A stretch of 31,948 nt of DNA, taken from assembly GCA_030605085.1 (NCBI GenBank), contig JAUWBH010000054.1:1-31948 (forward strand), in the 5' to 3' direction. The position numbers were made by a program, and so were the translations under genes. The DNA is from Promethearchaeota archaeon. GTDB lineage: Archaea > Asgardarchaeota > Lokiarchaeia > Sigynarchaeales > SOKP01. The stretch's first letter is position 1; the number at the start of each line of letters is the position of its first letter. This document shows, in pieces, positions 16,490 through 24,928 of the stretch. Below the pieces are notes generated by a model. It was not told the origin of the DNA, did no database searches, and was given only the letters and a program-made list of their open reading frames with translations.

Positions 16490-16818
16490 TTAAAAACTTT
16501 CTTTTGGCGTCATATATGCGTGTAAAACAAGCGTACTTCTATCAAGTGAACTGATGCGAGCTACAAATTTCTTGTTGTGTAAGATAAAAGTTATTAAGCC
16601 TTCTGTAGATTCCGATTCTTTAAGAACCTCGTACTTTAATGAACTTGTGAGATCGCCAATATGTTTATTTTCACCACATTGCCACCATTCGGCGATTTCA
16701 GATAAAAAGGAATGACCTTGTTCGATCGTAAGACCAATTTCTTTAAATAAAGAGTTCCACTCTGATCTCTGTTTTTCAGATTGGTCCGTTTTTTGTACCT
16801 CAATTTATCTGGTTTCAT
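16490..16818 (-). pseudogene. Small unrecognised gene with an apparent frameshift near its start
   Basis: From 16804 to 16490 the minus strand has a clean frame of 104 codons with convincing protein composition, including WNSLFKEIGLTIEQGHSFL, SEIAEWWQCGENKHIGDL and the end LVLHAYMTPKESF. It has no standard start codon. An ATG at 16816-16818 opens a different frame (MKPDKLRYKK) that would join this one by slipping at a run of six A residues at 16789-16794. So either the start was lost, the A run is mis-sequenced, or slippage is real. I recognise no family. It sits between YkgJ and VWA paralogue 2 on the same strand, so probably in one transcript with them. An automated gene call would miss this frame or report only the spurious 60-residue frame at 16636-16818. 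Confidence 0.5.
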
Positions 16819-16873
16819 AAAAAATAATACGGATATTAGGAAAATGAGGTAAAAAATTAGGTAAAAAAAAAAA

Positions 16874-17593
16874 TTATTCGTTTTGATCCTGACTTTGTTC
16901 TTTTTTGAAGACTTCGTCTAGTTTAGCTTTATCTTCGTCGCTCATTTTGCTCATAGCTTCCATTTGTTGTTGCATCAAGGTTCTCATAAAATTATTTGAA
17001 ATTATTTGATTTAAAACAGGCAATGCAATTCTCATTCGAGTCAATTCGTAATTCATTTGCTTGGCTGTATCTCTCATTTCTTTTAAGTCTTCTTTCGTCA
17101 TCCCTTCTTCTCCAATACCAGGACAATCAACGTCAACAACGCTATAATTTTTTCCATCAAATTCTAGCGGGTAAGTCCGACAACTCAGCGGGCGATTGTC
17201 GTAAATTAAACAAGTTTTTTGTTCCTTGTTGTATAAAGGGCATTTTTCTTCTAATAAATCATCAATAGGAAGGGTCGCAAAGGGTTCGCTAGGAGTTTGA
17301 TCTTCCTCTTTTTTAGGAAGTAAAGGTTTTAAGATTAAATCAAATCCACTATCTGGTTTTGCATACACATCTAAATAAGGCAAAAAATTAGCCACCACGC
17401 CATTTCTTGCCCATAATTCTAAATCCCACATCGTAATGGGGATTGGACCTCTAGCAAGGCAACACTTATCGCACCGAGTGCACTTAAAAGTAAATTTTGC
17501 TTTAGGTTTCCCCGAATCAACTTTCTCTTTCGTTTTTTCTTGTTGAGCATCGTTTTCTTCTTTTTTTTCATCTTTTTGTTCATTTTCGGACAT
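16874..17593 (-). CDS. YkgJ-family cysteine-cluster protein
   Basis: The 239 residues carry the family's cysteine pattern. FKCTRCDKCC gives C38, C41, C44 and C45, and the second cluster is CPLYN...C.IYDNRPLSCRTYP followed later by VDCPGIG. These Cys residues probably bind zinc or an iron-sulfur cluster; members have been linked to metal handling, but function is not settled. A charged N-terminal tail (35 residues, Lys/Glu-rich) and a helical C-terminus rich in Met and Gln extend the core. An AAGGAGAGAT Shine-Dalgarno sequence before the ATG is very good. It is the first gene of the minus-strand set 17593-11821. Confidence 0.88.
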   Translation of the reverse strand: MSENEQKDEKKEENDAQQEKTKEKVDSGKPKAKFTFKCTRCDKCCLARGPIPITMWDLELWARNGVVANFLPYLDVYAKPDSGFDLILKPLLPKKEEDQTPSEPFATLPIDDLLEEKCPLYNKEQKTCLIYDNRPLSCRTYPLEFDGKNYSVVDVDCPGIGEEGMTKEDLKEMRDTAKQMNYELTRMRIALPVLNQIISNNFMRTLMQQQMEAMSKMSDEDKAKLDEVFKKEQSQDQNE

Positions 17594-18225
17594 TTGAGAT
17601 CTCTCCTTGTAGATTTTATAACTTATCTTGTGATGCTTATTATTGAATATTAGAATTTTCCCTACAAAAAAAGTTTTATTCTTTTTAATGGGTTTAAGGT
17701 GAAATATTATATCTTAATAGAAAATTAGCTAGCGAAATTCTCGAACTTATTAAACCGTTTGACTGTATATATTTCAATAATAAAATCTTACTATTTAAAA
17801 TCTTAGTGTTTCGCAAAATTAATTCATATTCTGGTCTAATTGTGGTAAATGTCTCATCAGAGATTTTTAGATTTGACATCTTAGATATTGAAAAGATTTT
17901 CCATCCAACTGGACTCCCAGAAAAATTTCACTATATTTAAGAATTTTCCGTTTTCTAGAAGTCTCTTCTTCTTCTTAATAAGTCATAAATAATTTTCCAT
18001 TTCTCGCTTAAATATTTTAGAGGCATTTCCTATATCTTTAAGACCAAGCAAGAGAATTACGATTTTATCAATATTTTTTATTTTCACATAATTTCGGAGC
18101 AATTTCGTAAGTGAAATTTTGAGTTAGCTTTTTAAATAAATATTTTTAAAAAATAATATATATCATAAACTTTTTACTTTGTCTTTAAGGTTAAAAATAA
18201 AAAAATAAAATATATAAACAAAAAA
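17594..18225. other. Gene-free stretch with decayed coding on the minus strand
   Basis: About 630 bp. A minus-strand frame runs from a GTG at 18087 to 17881 and is broken by a TGA at 17983-17985; it reads IDKIVILLLGLKDIGNASKI and, after the stop, LIKKKKRLLENGKFLNIV. A second frame (17694-17879) continues in the same direction with MSNLKISDETFTTIRPEYEL. Together they look like one lost gene of about 130 residues with a stop and a frame change. No family is recognised, and the plus strand upstream of 18226 shows only AT-rich promoter-like sequence. Confidence 0.4.
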
Positions 18226-19554
18226 ATGTCAAGAAAAAAATCTTTAGTCGAACATCAACGAGATATCGAGAATATCGTTAAGACGAAAGGAGGAAAGGTT
18301 ATTGATAAAGAGTGGAGACAAGTAGGACAAAAAATTAGACCTTATTTTGAGATAGAATGCGACAAAGGACACAAATTTTGGGTTCGAAAATATCATTTAA
18401 TGCCTAGTAAAAATAATCCAGAAGGCTCTTGGTGTCCTCATTTTGAATGTAAAAGTAGAACATTAACCGAACATCAACGAGATATAGAGGATATCGTAAG
18501 GAAAAAAGGAGGAAAGATAATTGATAAAGAATGGCGGTTATATGGTCAGAAAAGAAAATTTAATGCTCCATTTTTCGAGATAGAATGCGATAAAGGACAC
18601 AAATTTTGGGTTCGAAAACATAGTTTAAAGCCTAGTAAAAATAATCCAGAAGGTTCTTGGTGCACTCATCCCGACTGTAGAGGTAAATCCTTAGTCGAAC
18701 ATCAACGAGATATAGAGGATATCGTAAGAGAAAAAGGAGGAAAGATAATTGATAAAGAATGGCGGTTATATGGTCAGAAAAGAAAATTTAATGCTCCATT
18801 TTTCGAGATAGAATGCGATAAAGGACACAAATTTTGGGTTCGAAAAAATTATTTAATGCCTAGTAAAAATAATCCAGAAGGATCTTGGTGTCCTATATGT
18901 CAAGACAGAATTAGTGCAATTGGTACTTGTGGTCATGTTCCTATCGAGTATTTCAGTTTGATACATCTTAATTCAAAAGGCTGCAAAGTAGAACATGAAA
19001 AAACTCTTGAAGAAGGAACTCGTCCAGATCTTATTGTTGATAGAGACGATAATTTTAAGAAGAACATTGAGAAACATCAAAATGTGGTTTTATTTTCAAA
19101 TAACATAGAAGAAATTGCGGTTGATTTTACATTTGGTTTGACTGGTGAAAACATTTTGGCAAAGTGTTTCAAGAGTTACCAAGCCAAGAATAGATTTTTA
19201 CTAATCGTATTATTGCGTGAGAGAGGAATTTTAACGGTACAACACTTTCAAAATTTAATTAATAATGATGTAAATATCGATAACGAAGAGAAAAAAAGAA
19301 TTAAAGTTATAAATTTCGAAGCATATTTAGATTTTTTGAATTTAGGTAGATGGAACTTTCGTAAGACTGAAGAAGAGAAAAAAATCGAATCAAAGCTTCG
19401 AAGGATAATAATATTGTGTAAAAAATCTATTGATTCAGATTCTGCCCTTGCAACGCTTGCAAGAGAAAGCAAGAAGTACGCTCAATTACTTGGAGTTAGT
19501 TTTGCTAAGCAAAAGTTTGCAAAGTTAGATAGTTTTTTTAATCAGTTTACATAA
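18226..19554 (+). CDS. Triple zinc-repeat protein with a possible nuclease domain, copy 2
   Basis: The 442 residues have the same plan as the protein at 10385: repeats at about 5-75, 79-151 and 155-225, each with CDKGH and a second Cys pair (CPHFEC, CTHPDC, CPIC), then the shared domain starting AIGTCGHVPIEYFSLIH with EEGTRPD and EEIAVDFT. Repeats 2 and 3 are almost identical in DNA (about 145 bp at 18472 and 18700, two differences), so repeat number has recently changed. DNA at 18884-19016 matches 11079-11211 at 131 of 133 positions, and 18418-18470 is identical to 10628-10680, while other parts differ much more. That pattern means recent recombination or gene conversion between the copies. 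Function is inferred as DNA binding plus possible cleavage. Confidence 0.72.
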   Translation: MSRKKSLVEHQRDIENIVKTKGGKVIDKEWRQVGQKIRPYFEIECDKGHKFWVRKYHLMPSKNNPEGSWCPHFECKSRTLTEHQRDIEDIVRKKGGKIIDKEWRLYGQKRKFNAPFFEIECDKGHKFWVRKHSLKPSKNNPEGSWCTHPDCRGKSLVEHQRDIEDIVREKGGKIIDKEWRLYGQKRKFNAPFFEIECDKGHKFWVRKNYLMPSKNNPEGSWCPICQDRISAIGTCGHVPIEYFSLIHLNSKGCKVEHEKTLEEGTRPDLIVDRDDNFKKNIEKHQNVVLFSNNIEEIAVDFTFGLTGENILAKCFKSYQAKNRFLLIVLLRERGILTVQHFQNLINNDVNIDNEEKKRIKVINFEAYLDFLNLGRWNFRKTEEEKKIESKLRRIIILCKKSIDSDSALATLARESKKYAQLLGVSFAKQKFAKLDSFFNQFT

Positions 19555-19959
19555 TCCCAAAGTATGTTATTATAACGAAAAAAATGAACTATATTGTGTA
19601 AAAAAGAAGTTTTAAAGACCTTTCTGGTGAGCATTATCCGAAACGCGCATTTTAGATAGGTTTAGAAATAGTACAAAAAAAACCAAACCGCCAATTCTGA
19701 TTTAGAAACTACTCCTTCATCTCTAAGGTGCTTACTATAAAACATTTTCTGATTCAGTATCTATATCCAAATATCTATTTAAACCATCTATTAACTTCAA
19801 GAAAACTATCCTTTTTTTTTACTGATTAAAGATTTTAAAAAAAATTACAGAAATTTTATAACAGAAAGATTTTTTTAGAAAAATAATTCATATTGAATTA
19901 ATAGAATTATCTCTAAACTTATATAGAAATTAAATCTCAAAATAAAAGGACTAATAAAT
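19555..19959. other. Intergenic stretch after zinc-repeat copy 2
   Basis: About 405 bp. The first 60 bp (19559-19615) resemble the sequence after copy 1 (11766-11820), so the duplicated unit includes a 3' flank. A short minus-strand stretch near 19740-19810 reads LIDGLNRYLDIDTESENVL then a stop and may be a trace of another gene. The rest is AT-rich, with the promoter of the M42 gene probably near 19915. Confidence 0.4.
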
Positions 19960-21048
19960 ATGACTTTTGAAAACGACTTTCCAATAATTAAAACCCTAAC
20001 AGAAATCCAGAGTTGCAGTGGTAATGAAAATGCAATTAGACAATATATCAAACAATTAGTCGAGAATTATTGCGATAAAATTGAAATCGATATTTTAGGA
20101 AATCTGTTTTGCTTCATTGAAGGAAGGGCAAAATCAGAGGAAAATAAATTAAGAATAATGTTAGACGCTCACATGGACGAAATCGGCTTAATGATCAGGT
20201 ATATTGATAAGAATGGGTTCATCAGATTTACTACGGTTGGGGGACAAAACCCTAGGATTTTGCCAGGTCAAAAAGTAACTATTTTTTCGAGTTCTGGGGA
20301 AGAAATCGTAGGAGTCATCGGAGAAAAGCCAATTCATCTTCTTGAACAAGAAGAAAGGAAAAAGACTTCAAAAATAGAGGATTTATTTATTGATGCGGGA
20401 TTTCCAAACGAAGAAGAAGCTAAAAAATACATATCTGTGGGAGATTACATAATTTTTAAACAAGAATGCACTCCATTTAAAGGTAAGAAAAGAATTTTTT
20501 CCAAAAGCTTTGACGATAGAGCGGGTTGCTTTGTCCTTATTAAACTCATAATGGAATTTTCTGAGATGAAAGAGGCTTTAGATAAGGATCTAATATTTTT
20601 ATTTTCGTCTCAAGAAGAGATTGGTGTGAGAGGGGCTACCGTTGGAGCATATAAGATATCTCCCGACATTTCAGTAACAGTAGAGGTGACTCACGCAATC
20701 GATTTTCCGGGAATAAGTAAAGATAAATATTACGATTGTTCTCTAGGTTCAGGGGCTTCAATATCAACGGGACCGAATTTATACCCTAAGTTGACTAAAA
20801 TTCTGATTGAAACAGCAAAAGAAAAAAATATTCCTTACATATTAGAAGCAGATCCGCGACCAACTCCAACAAACGCTAGAGCTATTCAAATGACAAAGTC
20901 CGGTATCCCTTGCGCATTAGTTGAGATCCCTTTAAGATACATGCACACAAACATTGCTACAATTGAATATCAAGATATACTACATGTAAAAAATTTACTG
21001 AAATCGTTTTTACTAAAAAGCGGTTTAAGATCTGCTATTAAATTATAA
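19960..21048 (+). CDS. M42 family metallo-aminopeptidase
   Basis: This dinuclear metal peptidase of 362 residues is expected to remove N-terminal residues from peptides and to assemble into large tetrahedral particles in the cytoplasm. All metal and catalytic positions of the family are visible: LDAHMDEIGLM near residue 68 (His ligand), SFDDRAG near 185 (bridging Asp), SSQEEIGVRGA near 218 (catalytic Glu pair), an Asp/Glu ligand in VEVTHAIDFPG and the final His in RYMHTN near 328. The GAS..TGPN segment is the usual one before the C-terminal helix. Residues that set acidic or hydrophobic preference cannot be read here. It is a single gene with an AT-rich upstream region and a weak AAAGGA ribosome-binding site. 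Confidence 0.93.
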   Translation: MTFENDFPIIKTLTEIQSCSGNENAIRQYIKQLVENYCDKIEIDILGNLFCFIEGRAKSEENKLRIMLDAHMDEIGLMIRYIDKNGFIRFTTVGGQNPRILPGQKVTIFSSSGEEIVGVIGEKPIHLLEQEERKKTSKIEDLFIDAGFPNEEEAKKYISVGDYIIFKQECTPFKGKKRIFSKSFDDRAGCFVLIKLIMEFSEMKEALDKDLIFLFSSQEEIGVRGATVGAYKISPDISVTVEVTHAIDFPGISKDKYYDCSLGSGASISTGPNLYPKLTKILIETAKEKNIPYILEADPRPTPTNARAIQMTKSGIPCALVEIPLRYMHTNIATIEYQDILHVKNLLKSFLLKSGLRSAIKL

Positions 21049-21173
21049 CTTTTTTGATAAATTTCATAAAACAATTTAAGAAATAATATTAAATGTAATA
21101 TTTACTTTTCCTAAATACTATTCTTAACTTTTGATTATATGTTATTTTACTTAAAAACTTGTATGTGAGAATA

Positions 21174-22235
21174 ATGGAAGAAATACTTCAAAAAAAGTTA
21201 AAAATTTGGATTATAGCATCTATTAATTTACTTGTAGCGTTTTTTATTGGTTTAGTTATCCTATTATTACTTTTTGGTGTAATTATAATCCCTCTATTGA
21301 TGATACTTGATTATTATATCTTACAAATTTTATTAAAAGACAAAGGAGTTTTAATACCCAAAAAGAAAAGGTCAATTTGGTTAATGCTTGTAATTAATTT
21401 ATCTTTTGCGTTTGTTATTGGTGTAACGATAAATTATATGAAATCAATTGTTAAATATAATATGGCATTAGTTATGCTTCCATTATTAATTATCCTCAAT
21501 TACATTATTATAGATAGATATCATTATTATTTAAGGCACTCTGACGATAAAGAGGAGAATTCTGATGAAAATGTAAAAGAACAAGAGGAAAAGGGAATAT
21601 CTGTTATTGAATATGAAGGAAAAAAATATATTTTTTCTATAAAGTCTATTATTGTTTTAGCTATTGGTGCACCGATTTCAGCATATATTATCTATTTATT
21701 CTTTGATCATGAAATGAACTTTTGGCTCCACGAAATTGTTGTGAAACAGACAATTTTTCTTTTAAATTTACTATTTGGGATGAATGCTAAACCAATATAC
21801 GCTCCAATAGGAATTTATCATTGGGGATTTCGTATTCCAAACAGAGGTTTAATTGGCTTCGGCACATTCTGCACTGGCGTCCAAGCAATTTGTGTTTTTG
21901 CAGGTATAATTATATTTACACCACATTCCCAAGATCCTAAAACGAGAGAAGATGTCGTTTGGAGGAAGACAAAATCGTTCATTGTGTCCTCGATAATATT
22001 TTATCTAGTAAATATTCTACGTATGATAATTCAAATTTACTTATTTCATATTGGTTATGCTTGGGACGATATACACTATTCCATAAGTGCAGCAAGTTCG
22101 TTTATAGCTGCTATTATCATGCTTTTGTTGCATGTTTGGATTCCCGAATTTATTATCTCAATTATTTACACAGGAACGCTTGTTGGCAAAAAGATCAAGA
22201 AGAAAGATGAAACTGAAGAAGAAGAAGGTAAGTAA
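21174..22235 (+). CDS. Archaeosortase/exosortase family protein
   Basis: From the ATG at 21174 the protein has 353 residues; TTG 21159 and GTG 21165 are also possible. It is strongly hydrophobic with about eight membrane segments and a charged loop in the middle (around 125-145). The archaeosortase catalytic residues are recognisable: Cys in FGTFCTGVQAI, Arg in LVNILRMIIQ, and His in AWDDIHYSIS. Archaeosortases cleave a C-terminal tripartite signal on exported proteins and may join them to a lipid, anchoring S-layer or surface proteins. No substrate with such a signal is visible in this window. The four N-terminal helices before the catalytic part are more than in short archaeosortases. Confidence 0.82.
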   Translation: MEEILQKKLKIWIIASINLLVAFFIGLVILLLLFGVIIIPLLMILDYYILQILLKDKGVLIPKKKRSIWLMLVINLSFAFVIGVTINYMKSIVKYNMALVMLPLLIILNYIIIDRYHYYLRHSDDKEENSDENVKEQEEKGISVIEYEGKKYIFSIKSIIVLAIGAPISAYIIYLFFDHEMNFWLHEIVVKQTIFLLNLLFGMNAKPIYAPIGIYHWGFRIPNRGLIGFGTFCTGVQAICVFAGIIIFTPHSQDPKTREDVVWRKTKSFIVSSIIFYLVNILRMIIQIYLFHIGYAWDDIHYSISAASSFIAAIIMLLLHVWIPEFIISIIYTGTLVGKKIKKKDETEEEEGK

Positions 22236-22317
22236 CGATTAAAAATTTAATTATAAAATAATACTTATATTGATTACTTTTATTAATGAATAAAACTATT
22301 GACAAAATTTTTAAAAA

Positions 22318-23220
22318 ATGTTAGAATTTAAGAAAGAACAAAAGGTTGTAGAAATCGGGAATGTTAAAATTGGAGGACAACCTGGTGAAAATCCGATCGT
22401 ATTGATTGGTTCCGTTTTTTATAGAAACCATTCTGCTTTATTAGACGAGAAGACAGGGAAGTTTGACAAGCAAATCGTTGAACAAGAATTGAACGAATTT
22501 ACGACGATAATAGAAGAAACAGGAATGCAAGCGATAATTGATGTGGTAGGTTCTTATCCTGAGCCACTCGTTAAAGAATGTTCTTATATTGCCGATCAGG
22601 TTGATTGTCCTTTTTTAGTTGATGGATTAAACGATTCGATTAGGATTCCTGCTATGGAAGGTATAAAAGAATTAGGATTATTAGATAGAGCAATATTAAA
22701 TAGCCTTGACGATAATACAAGCGACCAAAACATAATTAAAATAAAGGAGATTGGCGTTAAAAGCGCGATTCTCTTGGCTTTCGGAAATAGATATGTTTAC
22801 GCTAAGAAAAAGTTAGATTTGTTAAATGAAAAACTAATACCAAATGCCCAAAAAGCTAATATCGAGAATTTGTTAGTCGACACAGCTGTGTTAGACTTAG
22901 CTTCAATCTGTATAAATGTGGAAACTACTAGGATTGTAAAAAGTGAGTTAGGATTACCTACAGGATTCGCGCCATCTAATGCTGCGTATGGATGGAATTT
23001 TGTAAAAAAATATGGAGCTAGTTCTCGATGTGGAGCAATTGCTTCTCTTATGACGTATAGCGCGTCTGCTGGAAGTGATTTTATATTATTTGGAGGAATT
23101 AAATTTGCAAAATGCGTTGTACCCTCAATTGCGTTAATTTCAGGAATTAATTCTTATTATCGCAAAAGAGTATTGCGTAAAGAAATTTCGGAACGAACAC
23201 CTTTCAAGCTTATTTTCTAG
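22318..23220 (+). CDS. MtrH-family methyltransferase
   Basis: The 300 residues match MtrH, the corrinoid-to-tetrahydromethanopterin methyltransferase barrel of the methanogen Mtr complex. Typical pieces are the start EFKKEQKVVEIGNVKIGGQP, VFYRNHS, LVDGLNDSIR, the GLPTGFAPSNAAYGW segment and the end GGIKFAKCVVPSIALI. Outside methanogens such genes usually serve as stand-alone methyltransferases that move a methyl group between a corrinoid protein and a pterin or folate. No other Mtr subunit is nearby, so the methyl donor is unknown. It is followed 45 bp later by an AIR-synthase-like gene and an ACT gene in the same direction, perhaps one transcript. Confidence 0.85.
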   Translation: MLEFKKEQKVVEIGNVKIGGQPGENPIVLIGSVFYRNHSALLDEKTGKFDKQIVEQELNEFTTIIEETGMQAIIDVVGSYPEPLVKECSYIADQVDCPFLVDGLNDSIRIPAMEGIKELGLLDRAILNSLDDNTSDQNIIKIKEIGVKSAILLAFGNRYVYAKKKLDLLNEKLIPNAQKANIENLLVDTAVLDLASICINVETTRIVKSELGLPTGFAPSNAAYGWNFVKKYGASSRCGAIASLMTYSASAGSDFILFGGIKFAKCVVPSIALISGINSYYRKRVLRKEISERTPFKLIF

Positions 23221-23265
23221 ATTTTAAGTAAAATAATTATTTATGGTCGTATAATGATATCATAG

Positions 23266-24225
23266 ATGTTGCACAAAATTGTTGAGTGCATTAGAAATAA
23301 TAAAAATATTATTGAGAAAAAAGAGATTAATCCCATAGTCCAATATATTGATAAAAATTCTTTTAAAAGTACTCGAATTTTCTCAGACATAGGAGAAGAT
23401 TCTGCAGCAGTGAAAATTGAAAATGACAAGTATATTTTACTGACAACTGATAGAATTAAGATGTCATTTGTTGAGAATTTTCCTTTTGGCGCAGGTTTTA
23501 GTTCAATTTTAGTTAGTGTTGATGATATTTATGCTTGCGGAGGAATCCCACTAGCTGCAAGCTTGATTATCTCAGTTAGAGATGTGAATACCTGTAAAAG
23601 TATATTGGAAGGCATTTGCGAAGCCTCAAAAAAATTTAAAATTCCTATTATCAGAGGTCATACTAATCCACACGGTACTTGCTATGAGCTTAGTTCTACT
23701 ATGATTGGAGAAATAAAAAAAGAAGATTATATTTCGGCAGGAAATGCACTGGTTAACGACAATATAATTTTAGCCGTAGATTTTAATGGCAAAGTAGGAA
23801 AGGCGAGTAAATATTTTTTTGATACAACAACATTTAAAAGTTCTAAAGAAGTTTTAAGAAAAAGAAAGGCTATGAATGTAATTGCAGAAAAACATCTTGC
23901 TCATTCTTCAAAAGATATTTCAAATGGAGGGATTTTTGGTACATTACTTCAGCTAACAAAATACTCTGGCGTAGGAGCGAATGTTAACATAAATAAAATT
24001 GATATCCCTCAAAATTTAATAGAGTTGAACTATACTTTGGATATGTATATTAAAATGTATTTAACCACCTCTTTCATTTTAACTGCTCCAAATGACAACT
24101 GCGAGAAAATGATAAAGATCTTTAAAAACTATGGCCTAGAAGCTAAAGTAATTGGAAAAATTATTAAAGATAGAATATTAAGGATAAATAATGGAGAAGA
24201 ACAATTCGATGTATTTAAATTTTAA
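23266..24225 (+). CDS. AIR-synthase-related protein, similar to methanogenesis marker 2
   Basis: This 319-residue protein is of the PurM/SelD ATP-binding fold. The N-terminal IGEDSAAVKI carries the acidic metal and ATP site, VSVDDIYACGGIPLAASL and IPIIRGHTNPHGT are the next conserved loops, and SKDISNGGIFGTLLQL marks the C-terminal half. The length and pattern suit the group that includes methanogenesis marker protein 2, rather than PurM, SelD or ThiL. Known relatives activate a substrate by phosphorylation, but this group's reaction is unsettled. Standing next to MtrH is suggestive of C1 or cofactor metabolism (inference). Confidence 0.75.
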   Translation: MLHKIVECIRNNKNIIEKKEINPIVQYIDKNSFKSTRIFSDIGEDSAAVKIENDKYILLTTDRIKMSFVENFPFGAGFSSILVSVDDIYACGGIPLAASLIISVRDVNTCKSILEGICEASKKFKIPIIRGHTNPHGTCYELSSTMIGEIKKEDYISAGNALVNDNIILAVDFNGKVGKASKYFFDTTTFKSSKEVLRKRKAMNVIAEKHLAHSSKDISNGGIFGTLLQLTKYSGVGANVNINKIDIPQNLIELNYTLDMYIKMYLTTSFILTAPNDNCEKMIKIFKNYGLEAKVIGKIIKDRILRINNGEEQFDVFKF

Positions 24226-24265
24226 AAATATTATTAATTTCTAAGAGAATTAAGGATTCAGAATT

Positions 24266-24757
24266 ATGATCAGCTTAGAATGTAAATTACCCGATACTCC
24301 TGGAAGCTTAATTGAATTGATAAAACCTATTTCTGAAAATGGGGGAAATATCTTTGGAATCCTTCATCACCACGACAAGAAAATAAACAATATGATTCCT
24401 GTTTCAATTTCTTTTGAATTGCCTCAAGAATTAATAGAAGCAAATTTAGAGAAAATTCAAAGAGAATTAAAGGAAAAAAGAATTATAATTGAAAAATTAA
24501 CAATGACCGAGAGAAAGAATATTATTATCGTAATTTTAATCGATCATGTTTTCGATACGGATGTCGTCGATACAATTAGGCGTCTAGCATCTAAAAATTT
24601 TAAAGTTATAGAATTACAAGCTAAATTTACTGAAATTTCAGAGGTTAGCAATGTAAAACTTAAATTAGAGCTACCAGAATCAACAACAGAAAAGGATTTA
24701 ATAAAAGAGCTCAACATAATCTGTGACGAAAAAAAATTATCGTTAATTAGAGCGTAA
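24266..24757 (+). CDS. Protein with two ACT domains
   Basis: The 163 residues contain two ACT folds, about 1-75 and 82-160. The first begins SLECKLPDTPGSLIELIKPI, the classic ACT start with the ligand-binding DxPGSL turn, and the second begins with NIIIVILIDHVFDTDVVDTI. ACT pairs bind amino acids and control metabolic enzymes. The homoserine dehydrogenase and threonine synthase genes lie downstream (26255 and 27925), and this homoserine dehydrogenase has no ACT domain of its own, so this protein could be its threonine-sensing subunit (inference). A 9-bp hairpin follows the stop. Confidence 0.78.
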   Translation: MISLECKLPDTPGSLIELIKPISENGGNIFGILHHHDKKINNMIPVSISFELPQELIEANLEKIQRELKEKRIIIEKLTMTERKNIIIVILIDHVFDTDVVDTIRRLASKNFKVIELQAKFTEISEVSNVKLKLELPESTTEKDLIKELNIICDEKKLSLIRA

Positions 24758-24777
24758 AGTTAATAAATCGCGAGAAA

Positions 24778-24801
24778 TTCGTGAAACTTCAATTTCACGA
24801 A
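24778..24801 (+). terminator. Hairpin after the ACT gene
   Basis: TTCGTGAAA at 24778-24786 pairs perfectly with TTTCACGAA at 24793-24801 around a six-base loop. It lies 20 bp after the ACT stop. It could be a terminator or processing site for the mtrH-AIR-ACT transcript; no long T run follows, so a pure intrinsic terminator is uncertain. It could equally be an operator, since it is an inverted repeat. Confidence 0.4.
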
Positions 24802-24928
24802 AACTAATACACACACAGATAATATATAATAATATCAAGAGTTTTTATAATTCTAAAAAATAATAATCTAAATAAATATAATTTTAAAGATAAAAAATCG
24901 TTAATTAAAGATTTATTTGTAATAAAAA

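Noticed and set aside
10385..19554. Insertion sequence or composite transposon ends around the island
   Set aside because: No transposase motifs or terminal inverted repeats were seen; only the direct-repeat paralogues support mobility.
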